Source: Terrimonas pollutisoli (GTDB taxonomy: Bacteria; Bacteroidota; Bacteroidia; Chitinophagales; Chitinophagaceae). Taken from it: a stretch of 64,000 bases of DNA. The notes beneath the pieces were generated by a model. The model saw nothing but the letters and a program-made list of their open reading frames with translations. It did not search any database and had not been told where the DNA came from. A program made the translations under genes and the position numbers. Location: assembly GCF_029360765.1 (NCBI RefSeq), contig NZ_JARKNA010000009.1:62001-126000 (forward strand). The letters run 5' to 3'. Shown here one piece after another: positions 44,023 to 54,480 of the stretch (position 1 is the first letter of the stretch; each line of letters opens with the position of its first letter).

Positions 44023-45189
44023 ATGGGTTTCAGAAAATTTTCGGCTACGCAATTATTTGACGGCTACAAATTGTCAGATGAAAAATTAGTGCTAATCACT
44101 ACAACCGAAGGTGTTATAGAAAACATTCTTCCGTTAGGTGAAGCTGGCGACGATATTGAACATTTTACGGGTATCCTGACACCGGGCTTTGTGAATTGTC
44201 ATTGTCACCTGGAGCTGAGCCACATGAAAGGTCAAATTTCCCAGGGCACGGGCCTGGTAAAATTTGTGTCGCAGGTGATGAAGGACCGGCATTCAACAGA
44301 TGCTGAAATTTACGAGGCTATTGCGGCGGCTGAAGATGAAATGCTGGCCAATGGCATCGTGGCTGTCGGCGATATCTGCAATAACAAGTTCACCCTGCCA
44401 CAAAAACAAAAGGGAAGGCTTTTGTATCACAATTTTATTGAAGCAAGTGGTTTTGTACCTGAAATGGCCGATCTGCGTTTCAAAAGAGCAGTTGACATTT
44501 TTACTTCCTACGCTGAAAAATATGCACTGCCTGTTGGTTCTAATTCGATCGTTCCGCATGCTCCTTATTCGGTATCGGAGGAATTATGGAAAAGGATCAT
44601 TCGTTTTCCCGGTAATCAATTGATGACTATTCACAACCAGGAGACGACAGCTGAAAACGAATTCTTCCTGCGGAAAAAAGGTGACTTTCTGAGCTTGTAT
44701 GAAATGTTGAACACTGATATTTCCTTTTTTAATCCTCCGGGAAAAACCAGCCTGCAAACTTATTTGTCAAAATTTTTACCGAATCAGCAGGTAATTCTCG
44801 TACACAATGTTCACACGGATGAAAACGACCTTGCCTTTGCAAAAAGCTTACCTGTCATCGGTCAACTTTATTTTTGTCTTTGTCCAAATGCAAATTGGTA
44901 TATCACCCGACAATTACCAAACATTGAATCATTTATTAGAAACGAAGCTTCAATGGTGCTGGGAACAGACAGTCTAGCATCAAATCACCAGTTAAGTATC
45001 GCTGCTGAAATGCAAACCATACTTCAGCATTTTCCTTCTATATCCGTAGAACTGCTGTTGAAGTGGGCTACCATAAACGGCGCAAAGGCATTACAAATGG
45101 ATAGGGTATTGGGCAGCTTTGAAAAAGGGAAAAAACCAGGCTTAGTTTTGTGTGATTCAAAGATAACTGAATCAAAAAGGCTGCTGTAG
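44023..45189 (+). CDS. Amidohydrolase, aminofutalosine-deaminase/chlorohydrolase-like
   Basis: 388 residues with the metal-dependent amidohydrolase motifs: H60 and H62 in GFVNCHCHLELSHMKG, PHAPYSVSEELW, the HNQETTAENEFF metal-His region, LVHNVHT and GTDSLASN. The substrate class is amino-purine or futalosine-like deamination, and related Bacteroidota proteins are often named aminofutalosine deaminase family hydrolase. The other menaquinone (mqn) genes are not in this window, so the exact substrate is uncertain. Convergent with recO, 11 bases apart. Confidence 0.8.
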   Translation: MGFRKFSATQLFDGYKLSDEKLVLITTTEGVIENILPLGEAGDDIEHFTGILTPGFVNCHCHLELSHMKGQISQGTGLVKFVSQVMKDRHSTDAEIYEAIAAAEDEMLANGIVAVGDICNNKFTLPQKQKGRLLYHNFIEASGFVPEMADLRFKRAVDIFTSYAEKYALPVGSNSIVPHAPYSVSEELWKRIIRFPGNQLMTIHNQETTAENEFFLRKKGDFLSLYEMLNTDISFFNPPGKTSLQTYLSKFLPNQQVILVHNVHTDENDLAFAKSLPVIGQLYFCLCPNANWYITRQLPNIESFIRNEASMVLGTDSLASNHQLSIAAEMQTILQHFPSISVELLLKWATINGAKALQMDRVLGSFEKGKKPGLVLCDSKITESKRLL

Positions 45190-45200
45190 TCTTTGAAATA

Positions 45201-45947
45201 TCAACCCAGAATCTCTCTCAGAACAGGCAACGTTTTCAAAGTCCCAAAATCCTGCAGGTGCAACGCATAAAACACTTCATAACGATATAAAAGATTTCGC
45301 CTGAAATCATGATTAAGTTTTATATCATTTAATTCACCCGGCTGTTGCACCTTCAATAGTTGCGAAGTAACATATGCCTGTTTATCATCCAAAAAATGCG
45401 GGTGCGTTGGTTGCTGATCAACAAATTCTCCTTCCTGCAGATCCAGCCATTGATGTGAAGCAGAATAGTTATCATTAACCCGGAAGCCAAAGAAAACCGG
45501 CAGGTGCAATGTAAAAAACAACGGGAGGTTTGCCGTTACGGTATTGTTGGCTTCATCCAGGTGTAAGAACGCATCTTCTGCAAAATGGAAAAGATCCGGG
45601 TTGCTTTCAGGCTGTTTAAGGCATTTCGTGAGAAGTTCAATCATGTATAAGGCAACGGCGTTCTTTCGCACATCCGATAAAATGTGCTGATAGATATGCG
45701 CCCATTTAAATTCTTTGATCCGTTGCAGTTGCTTCAGTTCATTATGGTAGACAATCATGTCCAGGATGGCCGATGGTTGAAAAAGATTGGCTCTTCCACT
45801 TCCTTTCTTTGAAGACACTCTAACGCCATTCACCAGGTATGATTGCACTCCAAACAATTCGGTAAATATGGAAACGATCACACTGGTTTCGCCATACTTC
45901 ACCGTACGAAGCACAATACCATTTGTATGATGCAGCTTATCCGACAC
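45201..45947 (-). CDS. recO: DNA repair protein RecO
   Basis: 248 residues. It has the N-terminal OB-fold (HHTNGIVLRTVKYGETSVIVSIFTELFGVQSYLVNGVR) followed by the helical region with LYMIELLTKCLKQPESNPDLFHFAEDAFLHLDE. RecO works with RecF and RecR in loading RecA. The zinc-finger Cys residues of some RecO proteins are absent, which is common in Bacteroidota. It begins 2 bases after porZ ends, so the two are one transcript; this order is typical of T9SS-bearing Bacteroidota. Confidence 0.9.
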   Translation of the reverse strand: MSDKLHHTNGIVLRTVKYGETSVIVSIFTELFGVQSYLVNGVRVSSKKGSGRANLFQPSAILDMIVYHNELKQLQRIKEFKWAHIYQHILSDVRKNAVALYMIELLTKCLKQPESNPDLFHFAEDAFLHLDEANNTVTANLPLFFTLHLPVFFGFRVNDNYSASHQWLDLQEGEFVDQQPTHPHFLDDKQAYVTSQLLKVQQPGELNDIKLNHDFRRNLLYRYEVFYALHLQDFGTLKTLPVLREILG

Positions 45948-45949
45948 GA

Positions 45950-48253
45950 TTATTTATTTATAAAAACAATTTTTGCTACCTTCTTTTCTGTTCTCTCATC
46001 GTTGCTGACTAACACAAGATAAACACCTGTAGAGATTTTTCTTCCCCTGTAATCACGTCCATTCCAAACGGCCTGGCCACCCTGTGCTCTTGTTTGATAT
46101 ACTAACCGGCCATCAAGTTCTGTGATTTTTACGATGGCATTATTTACTAATCCTTTTATACCAATGCTACCTGAATACGCCGGAGGGACAGGATTTGGAA
46201 ACACCGTTACTTCTTCATTTTTTTCACTTCCTTCGGTTGCGGTACTTCTGAACGAACAAATGCCCTTTGCTGTCGCAAAGAAAACTTCTCCCGTTTTTCC
46301 GTCGATCGCAACTCGTTTCACATCGTTACTCAATAATAAACTATTCTCTTCTGTAAATTGATAAATGACTTGTTCGCCTGTTGCACTGATGAGCCAAACT
46401 CCTTTTTCGGTTGCCACCCATTTTCTATTGGCTCCATCCACTGCGATGCTTCGCACTTCTTCGCCCTTAAACAAATAACCGGCAAAATTTCCCTGCTGTA
46501 CCACGGGCCATATCGCATCACAACCCTGGCCACCAAAAACATCCTGCGTACATTGAACAACGCCAATGCCATTGTTGGTGCCGAACCAGAGAAAACCATT
46601 TTTATCTTTAGCTGCGCAAAAAACCATATCGCCGGGCAAATTGCCGCCGCCTGTTCCAGTGCTGAATTTCTTCCATCTGTCATCGCCGCTATTTTCAATC
46701 GACGATCCGTGATCGAGGCACAGCAAGCCGCCACCTTTTGCAATTACGATCCATTTATAATTATTATCGTCAATTACAATTTGTGTCAATGAATTTTCGG
46801 TGATCGAAAAGGGAATGGAAAACCGAATTAAACTGCCATCCGTCTTTTTCAGCAACAAAGGCTGGGAGGCGCCGTAATTGGAAATCCATAAATTATTTTC
46901 CCGATCAAAAGCTAAACCCGACACCCGGTAACTTTTCGGGTCATTGATAAATGGACCTAAATAATTTTCCTTAAAAATTTCAAATACAGAACCTGGTGCT
47001 GCATGTAACAACCCATCACCAAAAGAACCTGCCCAAATAGTTTCATCCTTTGGATCCACCGCAACGCTGATGAAATCCCGCAACGAATCCATTTGCAAAA
47101 AGTGTGAGCCATTTAAATTTGTCCATTTCCCTTCCTTTAATTGGTAAATACCATTTTGATTGTTCTCATTGGTCCAATTTGTTGTAACACTACCCGCGGC
47201 TGCATACAATGTGTTATTATAAACAACCATCTCACCGGTTGCAATTGAGTCGGGCGAGTTGGGCTGGTATTGTTCTTCCAACGACGTTCCCCGGAATTGC
47301 AAAAGTCCTTTTAGCTGGTCAGCTACCCATAATTCATCATTTAAGAATAGCGCTTTCGCTGGGTTGGAAGATCCCGCTGGTTGCTGGAGGGTAGTGAGTA
47401 TTGACCCGGTACTGTTTAGAACTACGACCCTGGTGTCACCATTTATTTTTCGCTGGCAAAGAGTGATCTTATTTTCAGAAGCAAAAGAGTTTGTAATATT
47501 CCAGTCATCGGTGTAAAAAAAGCTCCAGGTGTTTCCATCAGGGGATATAAAGAGGGAGTCATTTTTTTCCGCTATTACCTTGTTGTCGATTATAAAGACA
47601 TTTTGAAATGCGCCAGTAGTTAAACCGTTGGTATGGTGCAACAAAATCCAGTTGTTATGATCTGCAAGGTTATTGCCTGCTAATGGAGCTCTTTTTAATC
47701 CTTCCCGTGTAGCAGCGTAAAAGAAATTTGCATCACTGGTAATAGCATTGACCTTTAACTGGCTTCCTGTATTACCAATAAGCCAGGTGTCTTGTATCTC
47801 ATATTTTTCGCCATCAATAACGATAATACCCAAGCCTGTTGACAGGTAGTAATTCTTCTCCTTTGAATAGACGTTATAAATCGTTTTATCCCCGACAATA
47901 TTATCCCTTTTGATATCAGGTATGTTAATGACATCATTCCGGTACAGAATATCGATATTACTGGTATTATAGGCTATTACCAGTTTTTCATTCCGGGCGT
48001 CGTAGCTAATTGCACTAATTCCTGTTTCATTCAGTCCTGTGGTTCGGCTAAAGCGTTCTATTGCATTTTCCCTTTTTTGAATAACAAATAAACTATAGGG
48101 AGTTGCGGTAATAATATTCTCGCCGTCAGTGGTGATGTCGATGACACTCCGGTACGGCAAATGATCTCTCCACAGGCCAATAGCGGTGAGCGGTTGTTGC
48201 GCTTCCAATGAAAAAGATGAAACTAAAAGGGTTATAAGTAGTAGAGTTCTCAC
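45950..48253 (-). CDS. porZ: PorZ-like type IX secretion beta-propeller protein
   Basis: 767 residues: signal peptide (start GTG, MRTLLLITLLVSSFSLEAQ), two N-terminal beta-propeller regions with LWRDHLPYRSVIDITTDGENIITATPYSLFVIQ and further WxGxxxGLL-type strands, and a C-terminal T9SS sorting domain (about 690-767: VFPNPV, LDGRLVYQTRAQGGQAVWNGRDYRGRKISTGVYLVLV). PorZ sits on the cell surface and helps the attachment of A-LPS to secreted cargo. An exact -7 box TATTTTTG (48258-48265) lies 4 bases upstream of GTG 48253, so the transcript may be leaderless. Confidence 0.87.
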   Translation of the reverse strand: MRTLLLITLLVSSFSLEAQQPLTAIGLWRDHLPYRSVIDITTDGENIITATPYSLFVIQKRENAIERFSRTTGLNETGISAISYDARNEKLVIAYNTSNIDILYRNDVINIPDIKRDNIVGDKTIYNVYSKEKNYYLSTGLGIIVIDGEKYEIQDTWLIGNTGSQLKVNAITSDANFFYAATREGLKRAPLAGNNLADHNNWILLHHTNGLTTGAFQNVFIIDNKVIAEKNDSLFISPDGNTWSFFYTDDWNITNSFASENKITLCQRKINGDTRVVVLNSTGSILTTLQQPAGSSNPAKALFLNDELWVADQLKGLLQFRGTSLEEQYQPNSPDSIATGEMVVYNNTLYAAAGSVTTNWTNENNQNGIYQLKEGKWTNLNGSHFLQMDSLRDFISVAVDPKDETIWAGSFGDGLLHAAPGSVFEIFKENYLGPFINDPKSYRVSGLAFDRENNLWISNYGASQPLLLKKTDGSLIRFSIPFSITENSLTQIVIDDNNYKWIVIAKGGGLLCLDHGSSIENSGDDRWKKFSTGTGGGNLPGDMVFCAAKDKNGFLWFGTNNGIGVVQCTQDVFGGQGCDAIWPVVQQGNFAGYLFKGEEVRSIAVDGANRKWVATEKGVWLISATGEQVIYQFTEENSLLLSNDVKRVAIDGKTGEVFFATAKGICSFRSTATEGSEKNEEVTVFPNPVPPAYSGSIGIKGLVNNAIVKITELDGRLVYQTRAQGGQAVWNGRDYRGRKISTGVYLVLVSNDERTEKKVAKIVFINK

Positions 48254-48257
48254 CCGT

Positions 48258-48265
48258 CAAAAATA
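48258..48265 (-). promoter_or_regulatory. -7 box TATTTTTG for porZ-recO
   Basis: An exact TAnnTTTG match on the minus strand, 4 bases before GTG 48253. Confidence 0.45.
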
Positions 48266-48406
48266 TTGCAAACAGGTGAATACCATTTTTATAGCTTAAT
48301 GTCAGGGAATAAAGCCAAGATGAGACATTTTTATGTTTCTTTGCAGCCTTACCAGCATCCACCTATATCCTCTATTTTTTAATCAGGCTGGTAAAATATC
48401 AATACT

Positions 48407-50734
48407 ATGTGGCGAAAAACCGGTCAATTCATCCTTGCTTATCGTTTCCCTCTTTTACTTATTCTTATAGCGGCAACAGCGTTGATGGGCTATTGGGCAT
48501 CGAAGGTGGAACTGAGTTATGAATTCAGCCGTGCTATTCCCGTTAACCATCCAGCCAACAAAACATACCAGGCCTTTAAACAAAAATATGGGCAGGATGG
48601 CAACCTGCTCGTGATTGGTATCCAAACTCCTGATCTCTTTAAGGAAAAAATATTTAATGATTATGCTAACCTGCATCGCCAACTGAAAAAAGTAAGCGGC
48701 GTAATAGACGTTATTTCTGTTCCGTCCGCTGTTAACCTGGTAAAACAGCCGGAAACTGAGAAGCTAAATGCTGTAAATATTTTTCCTGAAAAAACACTCA
48801 GTCAGCCAGAGATTGATAGCAGCGCTGCCGTCTTTCGAAGCCTTCCTTTTTATCAGCACCTTTTATACAATCCACAGACAAATGCTTGGATGATGGGAGT
48901 AAGTATTGATAAAGTGATCATGAATTCCAAAAAAAGGAACGGTGTTGTAGCTGCTATCCGCAATTTGGCGGAAAGCTTTGGAAAAAATAATAACCAGGAA
49001 GTTTATTTGAGCGGCCTCCCGTTGATCCGCACAGAAATAGCTACCCGCATTGCCGACGAAATGAAATGGTTTTTGTTTGCCAGTGTTGTTTTATCGGCAT
49101 TAATTCTTTTGTTATTCTTCCGTTCGTTCAGTGCGATGCTGCTGTCATTGGGAGTTGTGATAATCGGAGTGGTATGGAGTATGGCAACCATTCATCTCTG
49201 TGGTTACAAGATCACACTACTCACAGCTCTCATTCCGCCGCTAATTGTTGTAATTGGTATTCCCAACTGCATTTATTTTCTTAATAAATACCACACGGCT
49301 TATAATGATACCGGCGATCGTAAAGAGGCACTGATCACAATGGTAAGCCGGATGGGGATCGTAACACTGTTTTGTAACCTGGCAGCGGCTATCGGCTTTG
49401 CGGTATTTGCCCTGACCAGAAGTGAAATATTACAGGAGTTCGGAGTGGTAGCGGGGATAAACATCATGGCTTTGTTTTTCATCTCCCTTGTCCTGATCCC
49501 TGTTACTTTAAGTTATTTACCTGCTCCAAAGTCAAGACATACCAAGTACCTGCATAATCCAAGGCTTAATCGCTGGCTTGACCGGTTGGAACGGTGGAGC
49601 TTGAATCACCGCAAGCTGATATATATAGTCACGTTAATCATTATCGCATTCTCAATAGCTGGTATTTTCCGACTAAAAAGTGTTGGTTATATTGTCGATG
49701 ATCTTCCAAAAACAGATAAGATCTATACAGACCTCAAATTTTTTGAAAAGAATTTTAAGGGAGTGATGCCTTTGGAGATATTAGTTGATACCAAAAAGAA
49801 ATATGGTGTCAGCAGAAATTTAACTAACCTGCTCAAGATCGACTCCTTATCCCAATATCTTGCTACAATGCCTGAAATTGCAAGGCCATTGAGTATCGCT
49901 GAGGGGTTGAAATTTGCCAAACAGGCTTTTTTTGAGGGCGACAGCGCCAATTATTCCATGCCTGCTGAATATGACCTTCCGGCATTGGCACAATATCTTA
50001 GCTTTAAAAGTGATACCGGCACTGCAAAAAATTCTTTTTCAAAGCTGGTGTCCACTTTCATGGATACTGCGAGACAAGAGGCCCGTATCAGCATTTCAAT
50101 GGCCGACGTGGGTAGTGCTCATCTTCCCGAAATCCTGGACAGCGTCAATAAAAAAGTGGACCAGTTATTTCCTAAAGAAAAATATACTGTACAATTAACA
50201 GGTACAAGCATCACCTTTTTAGAAGGCAGCAGTTTTATCATCAATGGACTAAAGGAAAGTGTTTTCTGGGCATTCCTGCTGATCGCTCTTTGCATGCTTT
50301 ACCTGTTTAAGTCGGTTCGGATTTTGTTGTGTTCGCTTATTCCTAATATTATTCCATTGATCATTACAGCGGGAGTGATGGGATGGGCCGGTATTCCGCT
50401 GAAACCATCCACCGTGCTTGTTTTTAGTGTTGCGTTAGGAATTGCTATTGATATCACCATTCGTTTCCTCGTAAACTATAAACAGGAACTTCCGCACCAA
50501 CAGTTTGATGTAAAAGACACGGTTATTGAAACCATTCATAGTACAGGCATCAGTATTATTTATACTTCGCTTGTATTAATAGCCGGGTTCATTATTTTTA
50601 GTTTTAGTGGTTTTGGCGGAACGCAGGCATTGGGATGGCTTACTTCATTAACATTGGTAACAGCTACGTTCACCAACCTCGTATTATTACCTGCGCTTCT
50701 TATTAATTTAATAAAGAACAAAAAAAGAAAATAG
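48407..50734 (+). CDS. RND superfamily (MMPL-type) exporter
   Basis: A 775-residue two-repeat membrane protein. A membrane helix (about 14-32) is followed by an extracytoplasmic loop (about 40-220), then helix clusters at about 222-375 and 610-770. Repeat-2 signatures SVALGIAIDITIRFLVNYKQ and ALIPPLIVVIGIPNCIYFLNKY carry the usual acidic residue in the helix-4 equivalent, needed for proton flow. It resembles HpnN/MmpL-like lipid exporters more than AcrB drug pumps, and no membrane-fusion partner is adjacent. The ligand cannot be read from the sequence. A TTACCAGC/GCTGGTAA inverted repeat (48349-48394) lies upstream. Confidence 0.88.
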   Translation: MWRKTGQFILAYRFPLLLILIAATALMGYWASKVELSYEFSRAIPVNHPANKTYQAFKQKYGQDGNLLVIGIQTPDLFKEKIFNDYANLHRQLKKVSGVIDVISVPSAVNLVKQPETEKLNAVNIFPEKTLSQPEIDSSAAVFRSLPFYQHLLYNPQTNAWMMGVSIDKVIMNSKKRNGVVAAIRNLAESFGKNNNQEVYLSGLPLIRTEIATRIADEMKWFLFASVVLSALILLLFFRSFSAMLLSLGVVIIGVVWSMATIHLCGYKITLLTALIPPLIVVIGIPNCIYFLNKYHTAYNDTGDRKEALITMVSRMGIVTLFCNLAAAIGFAVFALTRSEILQEFGVVAGINIMALFFISLVLIPVTLSYLPAPKSRHTKYLHNPRLNRWLDRLERWSLNHRKLIYIVTLIIIAFSIAGIFRLKSVGYIVDDLPKTDKIYTDLKFFEKNFKGVMPLEILVDTKKKYGVSRNLTNLLKIDSLSQYLATMPEIARPLSIAEGLKFAKQAFFEGDSANYSMPAEYDLPALAQYLSFKSDTGTAKNSFSKLVSTFMDTARQEARISISMADVGSAHLPEILDSVNKKVDQLFPKEKYTVQLTGTSITFLEGSSFIINGLKESVFWAFLLIALCMLYLFKSVRILLCSLIPNIIPLIITAGVMGWAGIPLKPSTVLVFSVALGIAIDITIRFLVNYKQELPHQQFDVKDTVIETIHSTGISIIYTSLVLIAGFIIFSFSGFGGTQALGWLTSLTLVTATFTNLVLLPALLINLIKNKKRK

Positions 50735-51093
50735 CTATTACCGCTATTTCATAAATGGGACCGGTTAGGGGCTTTCCTATCCAAGCAAAAAGGCCGCCCT
50801 CATGCAGCGTTTTGCCTGTAAATACTCTCATTTTTAGGTTACGGCAATGGCCATAAACCAGCATTTGGCAGTTATATTCCCTTTCTTAAGAATCTTACAG
50901 AACAAATAAACATTTACAGGAATATATCCTGGTGAGTTTTGAACTGTCATGAAAAAGTAAAGAGATATTAATCAACGTCTGTTGGATTTCAATGTTTTTG
51001 ATAAACTCTTTGTAGTTTTATAGCAATCTGTACTTCCTATTTTAGTTGGTTATTTTTAAACATATGATCTGAAAACCTATTTAAAATTAAAAT

Positions 51094-54000
51094 ATGAGTA
51101 TAAAAGCGTTGGGACGATCCAATGTTAAATCCGTCAAAACTATCTGCTTTCTTAGTTTTATAACCTTCCTACTTCTTTTTGAGTCTTCAGCAATTGCACA
51201 AGGCGGTACATTAAGGGGCAAAATAACTGATACCTTGGGAGTCCCATTGCAGGGTGTGTCCGTAACAGTAAAAAACACCACCAATGGAACAAGCACCAAT
51301 TCCGCCGGCGACTTCACATTAAATGGTGTTCCGTCCCGTTCAACAATCGTGGTGAGCAATGTAGGTTTGGAGACGCAGGAGATACAACTTACCACCGGGC
51401 AAACTTCACTGAACCTCGTCATGAAAGTAGATGTGACCAGTATGCAGGATGTGATCGTAACTGGCTTCCAGCGAATCGATAAAAAGAAATTCACAGGTGC
51501 CGCCATCACGTTGAAAGCCCAGGATATAAAAATTGATGGGTTGGTGGATGTAAGCCGCATGCTCGAAGGCCGGGCTGCCGGGGTATCTGTTCAGAATGTA
51601 TCCAGCACGTTCGGAAGTGCGCCTAAAGTCCGGGTTCGCGGCGCCACTTCTATTAATGGAGATAACAAACCGTTGTGGGTGGTAGATGGAGTGGTACTTG
51701 AGGACATCATCAACATTTCAAATGACCAATTATCAAGTGGCGACCCTACTACGTTACTGGGATCGTCAGTAGCCGGCATTAATGCGAATGATATTGAGAC
51801 CTTCGACATTTTGAAAGATGCGGCAGCGACGGCCTTATACGGTGCCAGGGCCATGAATGGCGTGGTTGTGATTACAACCAAAAAAGGCCGTTCGGGCAAA
51901 CTTGCTATTTCTTATACAGGCAACTTCAGTACCCAACTGAAACCCCGCTATCCAGAATATAATATCATGAATTCGGCACAGCAGATGTCTGTGTTGGGTG
52001 AATTGGAAAGAAAAGGATATCTAAATTCTGACATTTTAAGCCGGGCCAATTATGGAGTGTACGGTCAGATGCTAAACAGCCTGAATGCTGATGCCAATGG
52101 AAACTTTCCTTTAGAAAATACACCCGAGGCAAGAAAGGAATTTTTACTTCGCTATGCCAGGGCCAACACCGATTGGTTTGATCTTCTTTTCCGCAATTCA
52201 CTTACGCAGGAACATTCTTTAAGTATTTCAGCAGGTACAGAAAAATCACAATCCTTTTTTTCAACCAGTTTTTATCACGACAATGGCTGGACTATTGCGG
52301 ATAATGTAAAACGATACACACTCAACTTCCGAAATAACTATAATTTCAATGATCGATTAAGCGCCGGCTTTTTAACGGTTGGCTCAGTGCGTCAGCAACG
52401 GGCTCCAGGCACATTGAACCGGACAAGCAACCCCGTATCGGGACAGTTTGACCGGGAGTTCGATATCAATCCATTTAGTTATGCCCTGAATACAAACCGG
52501 GCTCTTACGGCGTATGATCAGAATGGGAATTTAGAATATTTCAGAAGAAATTTCGCCCCGTTCAATATTATCAATGAACTGGACAATAATTATATCGACC
52601 TGAATATTATTGACCTGAAATTACAAGGCGAGTTGGGATATAAGATCACCAAAAACTTGCGCTATGAATTTATTGGAGCATTGCGCTATGTTAAGTCATC
52701 AAGAGAGCACCAGATAACCGAAAACGCCAACATGGCCAATGCATACCGGGCTAATGAAAATGCGACGATGAACCGGAATAATAAATTTTTATATAGCGAC
52801 CCCGATCATCCCGATGACCCAAGAGTGGTGGTATTGCCTTATGGCGGGTTCTATAACCGGACGGAAGATCAGTTGTTGAACTTTGATGTACGCAATAGTC
52901 TTAACTATTCCAACACAATTGCCGACAGGCATGATATAAACGTGTTGGTAGGTCAGCAGGTAAAATATGCAGACAGGCAAAATTTTAGCAGCACCGGCTA
53001 CGGCTATCAATATGACAACGGAGGTATTCCGTTTATTGACTACCGGATACTCAAGCAAACAATCGAAGCCAACTTCCCTTACTATGGCATGACGAAATAT
53101 TATGATCGCTTCGCTGCCTTTTATCTAAATGCGCAATATACCCTGGATAAGAAATATAATTTTTATGGGACGGTGCGTTATGATGGCTCCAACCTGTTGG
53201 GTTCTTCGCCAAGTGCGAGATGGTTACCAACCTGGAGTTTTGGTGGCTCATGGAATTTGGAGCAGGAAGCGTTTATGGAAGACATCGACTTCATTGACTA
53301 TATGAAACTGCGGGCCAGCTATGGTATCACTGCCAGCCTTGGCCCTGCTACAAACTCCGCTATTGTGTTAAGAAGTGCCACTACTAACCGGCCTTATCCC
53401 GATGAAAGAGAATCGATCATCAATCTCATCAATCTCGAAAACGCCGATCTGACCTGGGAAAAAAACTACCAGGCAAATATTGGGGTTGACGCCGGATTTT
53501 TTAAAAATAGGTTGAATGTTAGTGTGGATGGTTATTCACGCCGGAGTTTTGACCTGATCAGTCGTATTAAAACATCAGGTATAGGCGGAGAGGCTTATAA
53601 AGCTGCCAACTATGCAGATATGGAATCCCGTGGATTCGAATTTCTCATCGGCGGGCAAATCTTGCGTCAAAAAAATCTTAACTGGAAAACAACATTGACT
53701 TTTGGCTATAACCAAACTGAAATTACCAATGCCCAGAATGTGCCACTTATTTTTGATTTGGTAAAGGCGGAGGGAGGTAACAGAGTTGGCTTCCCGGTTA
53801 ACAGTCTTTTTTCATTAAAATTCCAGGGGCTGAACCCGGAAAACGGTATTCCCCGCTTCACCGATGAAACGGGTAAGGTAAACGAAGGTGTGTTTCTACA
53901 GGATGATAATATCGATTACCTCGTGTATGAGGGCCCTGTTGACCCAACTATTACAGGAGGCTTTTCAAATACGTTCGATTATAAAAATCTATCATTAAAC

Positions 54001-54465
54001 GTTTTTATTACTTACCAGGCAGGTAACAAAATAAGATTGTATCCGGCTTTCCGCAGTTCGTATGTTGACCTGGACGCAATGCCAAAAGAATTTTTTGACC
54101 GCTGGGAAATGCGGGGTGATGAGAAAGTGACTAATGTTCCAGCAATTTCCGATAAATATTTTGATTATATCACCAGTGCTTCCGGGGCTTATCCTTATAA
54201 TAACTATAACTATTCAGATGTAAGAGTGGTGGACGGCAGTTTTGTTCGGCTTAAAACAGTAGCACTTACTTATAGGCTTGGAGAAGCAGCATTAAAACGT
54301 TTGTCTGTTTTTAAAACCTTTTCGTTGACAGCGGCAGCTTCTAATTTCTGGTTGATTTATTCTGACAAAAAATTAAAAGGACAGGATCCAGAGTTTTTTA
54401 ATGCAGGCGGTGTAGCACAGCCCATACAGAAGCAAATAACCTTATCACTTAAAGTTGGGCTTTAA
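51094..54465 (+). CDS. SusC/RagA-type TonB-linked outer membrane protein
   Basis: 1123 residues. A signal peptide (about 1-36) is followed by a CarboxypepD_reg-like domain (LRGKITDTLGVPLQGVSVTVKN) and the SusC signature VVDGVVLEDI...INANDIETFDILKDAAATALYGARAMNGVVVITTKKG, then a 22-strand barrel to the end. It imports a polymer fragment bound by SusD in a TonB-driven way. It is followed by susD, a zinc metallohydrolase and a DUF4302 gene, all in the same direction. No regulator or sigma/anti-sigma gene lies upstream, and 50735-51093 (359 bases) shows only a weak hairpin (50729-50749) and no consensus -7 box. Confidence 0.96.
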   Translation: MSIKALGRSNVKSVKTICFLSFITFLLLFESSAIAQGGTLRGKITDTLGVPLQGVSVTVKNTTNGTSTNSAGDFTLNGVPSRSTIVVSNVGLETQEIQLTTGQTSLNLVMKVDVTSMQDVIVTGFQRIDKKKFTGAAITLKAQDIKIDGLVDVSRMLEGRAAGVSVQNVSSTFGSAPKVRVRGATSINGDNKPLWVVDGVVLEDIINISNDQLSSGDPTTLLGSSVAGINANDIETFDILKDAAATALYGARAMNGVVVITTKKGRSGKLAISYTGNFSTQLKPRYPEYNIMNSAQQMSVLGELERKGYLNSDILSRANYGVYGQMLNSLNADANGNFPLENTPEARKEFLLRYARANTDWFDLLFRNSLTQEHSLSISAGTEKSQSFFSTSFYHDNGWTIADNVKRYTLNFRNNYNFNDRLSAGFLTVGSVRQQRAPGTLNRTSNPVSGQFDREFDINPFSYALNTNRALTAYDQNGNLEYFRRNFAPFNIINELDNNYIDLNIIDLKLQGELGYKITKNLRYEFIGALRYVKSSREHQITENANMANAYRANENATMNRNNKFLYSDPDHPDDPRVVVLPYGGFYNRTEDQLLNFDVRNSLNYSNTIADRHDINVLVGQQVKYADRQNFSSTGYGYQYDNGGIPFIDYRILKQTIEANFPYYGMTKYYDRFAAFYLNAQYTLDKKYNFYGTVRYDGSNLLGSSPSARWLPTWSFGGSWNLEQEAFMEDIDFIDYMKLRASYGITASLGPATNSAIVLRSATTNRPYPDERESIINLINLENADLTWEKNYQANIGVDAGFFKNRLNVSVDGYSRRSFDLISRIKTSGIGGEAYKAANYADMESRGFEFLIGGQILRQKNLNWKTTLTFGYNQTEITNAQNVPLIFDLVKAEGGNRVGFPVNSLFSLKFQGLNPENGIPRFTDETGKVNEGVFLQDDNIDYLVYEGPVDPTITGGFSNTFDYKNLSLNVFITYQAGNKIRLYPAFRSSYVDLDAMPKEFFDRWEMRGDEKVTNVPAISDKYFDYITSASGAYPYNNYNYSDVRVVDGSFVRLKTVALTYRLGEAALKRLSVFKTFSLTAAASNFWLIYSDKKLKGQDPEFFNAGGVAQPIQKQITLSLKVGL

Positions 54466-54480
54466 AAAATTTTCATACTC

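Noticed and set aside
48349..48394. TTACCAGC/GCTGGTAA inverted repeat before the RND gene
   Set aside because: Only eight bases with a 30-base spacer; it may be chance, so it is mentioned but not listed as an operator.
51087..51560. Antisense frame over the start of susC (157 codons)
   Set aside because: The susC signal peptide, CarboxypepD domain and plug are unambiguous on the plus strand, and the antisense product matches nothing.
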